Below, one piece after another: positions 5,701 to 5,894 of a stretch of DNA of 5,894 bases; the stretch's first letter is position 1; the number at the start of each line of letters is the position of its first letter. Made by a program: the position numbers and the translations under genes. The notes beneath the pieces were generated by a model. That model saw only the letters and a program-made list of their open reading frames with translations. It searched no databases and was not told the DNA's origin. The DNA lies in NCBI GenBank assembly GCA_900770705.1, contig CAAGLF010000084.1, positions 1-5,894 of the forward strand. The letters run 5' to 3'. Source of the DNA: Bacteroidaceae bacterium (GTDB lineage Bacteria; Bacteroidota; Bacteroidia; Bacteroidales; Bacteroidaceae).

Positions 5701-5894
5701 CTTTCAGGGCGGGGCTCCGAAGGCTGGCGGTAGAGGGCGGCCACGAAGCGTTCGAGCCTCCGGCTGTCGCGCGCCAAGTCGTCCAGCGTGGCAGCCGCCT
5801 CTCCATCCATCACAAGGCGGGCCCTCCGCCGGAATGCATCGGCATCCCGATAGTCAATCCCCTCCTTGCGACACACGGCCAGCAAGCGGGCAAA
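2718..5894 (-). CDS. Dna2-like nuclease-helicase: RecB/Cas4-type PD-(D/E)XK domain plus SF1B helicase (N-terminus outside window)
   Basis: At least 1058 residues; the frame stays open to the right edge and ends with TAA (complement of 2718-2720). Numbering here starts at TTG 5885, which is probably internal. Residues about 135-345 form a RecB/Cas4-type nuclease: PDYLLDIS (139-146), LLGNAANQMMDD (176-187), GRFD276, E287LK289 and Q309VALY313. A beta-rich region (about 460-560) precedes a complete SF1B helicase core. This has Walker A GPPGTGKT (626-633), motif Ia AYTNRAVDE (657-665), Walker B DEAS (747-750), GDHKQLP (778-784), QQGRMH (835-840), DTVECYQGSQRD (965-976) and NVALTRARK (1009-1017). 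The architecture matches Dna2-type enzymes that unwind and cut flapped or resected DNA, so a role in DNA repair or replication is likely. Fusions of this kind also occur in phage-defence loci, but nothing nearby supports that here. All key residues appear intact. No clear Dna2/Cas4 four-cysteine iron-sulfur arrangement is visible. Confidence 0.93.
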   Translation of the reverse strand, partial: FARLLAVCRKEGIDYRDADAFRRRARLVMDGEAAATLDDLARDSRRLERFVAALYRQPSEPRPESRGPEASAELPEAVTAVVLEVGEGVFLALPDTSSSPLVVEAEPDILKLLQKGDTVSLLRLQRLPEGRWHCFCVVLEPDYLLDISTLSACMQPYGSRPENYLLRCFEPPPLSWQILLGNAANQMMDDCVNAPENATEAELYRKSMQQHFHDSIAVYAACPEMLPDDYFRQTRSHFHHIYNEVRSAFGQAEVDMAPEDILLEPAFVCPALGLRGRFDVMSSDHRRVLELKSGRAEDFGRRLSSRAAHLAQVALYAEVLHYNFSLPREQVRTYLFYSRYPALFDERVPRRVVREALCLRNGIVAMLRRLRQGDFRLLLPAFDVDVLNENRLNGRFFNIWLRPRLEQMCSRLQSMTDLEAAYASAVLKFAAIEEYLAKTGDSRPDSTRGYARLWRTPASERLAEGQMLPGLTIRRLSGNDGVETIEFSLPDYGEDFMPDFTEGEMVQFYRQRHPSDNAASAQLVPASISRLDRDTLELRLTYRQRNRHFFLPGMSGFVVEKYQTDLTFAVACRGVYALLESPEHRKALLLGQRPPEVLPKAPLHGDYGEVLDRVVAAVERAADYYLLVGPPGTGKTSRALRAMVEEFLAAHPDENLLLMAYTNRAVDEICEMLYDIGPAATERLVRVGRPENCHSRFRGSLLQTLAAEVADRAAASRLLEDRRIVLGTVAALTSHPEWLTLKPFRRAILDEASQVLEPQLLYLLSASRDGSPCIAQFVLIGDHKQLPAVVGQRRQLSRTDSPLLQTIGVHDLRQSLFERLYRQEQQAGRTQFVGHLEQQGRMHADICRHVSHAFYEGHLRPVPLSHQEGNLSYTGARTPLERFVSSTRMGFIDVPSPGNSISRKVNRAEARVVAAVAAALQTLCRRSGCDFSPSRQLGVIVPFRAQISAVRNALRSLGVSETEELAIDTVECYQGSQRDYILFCTTVSRPCQMQLLSTPEQVGGVCVDRKLNVALTRARKQIFVVGNAALLRRSPLYARLLDACSCATACSLGLTDQP

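Overview
The window looks like a Bacteroidales (Bacteroidetes) chromosome of fairly high GC, perhaps Prevotellaceae. Supporting signs are an atpG gene that ends its operon (usual in this group), a textbook Bacteroidetes promoter (TTTG, 20 nt, TACTTTTGC) inside the accessory segment, A-rich translation starts without Shine-Dalgarno sequences, and Mu-type phage genes of the kind seen in Bacteroides relatives. The genus call is weak.

Layout. Positions 1-372 hold the 3' end of atpG (F1 ATP synthase gamma), followed by a bulged hairpin terminator at about 414-479. Directly after it, from about 480 to 2560, lies a small Mu-like prophage remnant. Its first gene is a Mu gpF/SPP1 gp7-type minor head protein that lacks its original start and ends in an AT-rich, toxin-like domain with a PD...DGK nuclease signature (522-1769). 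Its second gene is a Mu gpG-type virion morphogenesis protein (1934-2560). No transposase, portal, protease, major capsid or tail gene is visible, so this is a fragment rather than a functional phage. Between the two phage genes, on the minus strand, is a complete small transcription unit: promoter (1857-1889), an RNA of about 85 nt with two UUCG-capped hairpins, and an intrinsic terminator (1766-1792). This unannotated small RNA is the most interesting item here.

From 2581 to 2702 there is an array of a near-palindromic 15-mer (CTAAGTACGGCTTAG): five clear copies and one decayed copy, spaced alternately 21 and 22 bp (two helical turns). Orientation flips after the third copy, so the array can also fold as nested hairpins between the two convergent genes flanking it.

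From 2718 to the right edge, on the minus strand, is a large Dna2-like protein: a RecB/Cas4-type PD-(D/E)XK nuclease domain followed by a complete SF1B (Upf1/Dna2-like) helicase core. Its N-terminus continues beyond the window.

Together, two ordinary chromosomal genes (atpG and a DNA-repair-type nuclease-helicase) flank a short accessory island. The island carries a decayed phage head module with a toxin-like tail, a self-contained small RNA where an immunity gene might be expected, and a phased palindrome array at its right border.
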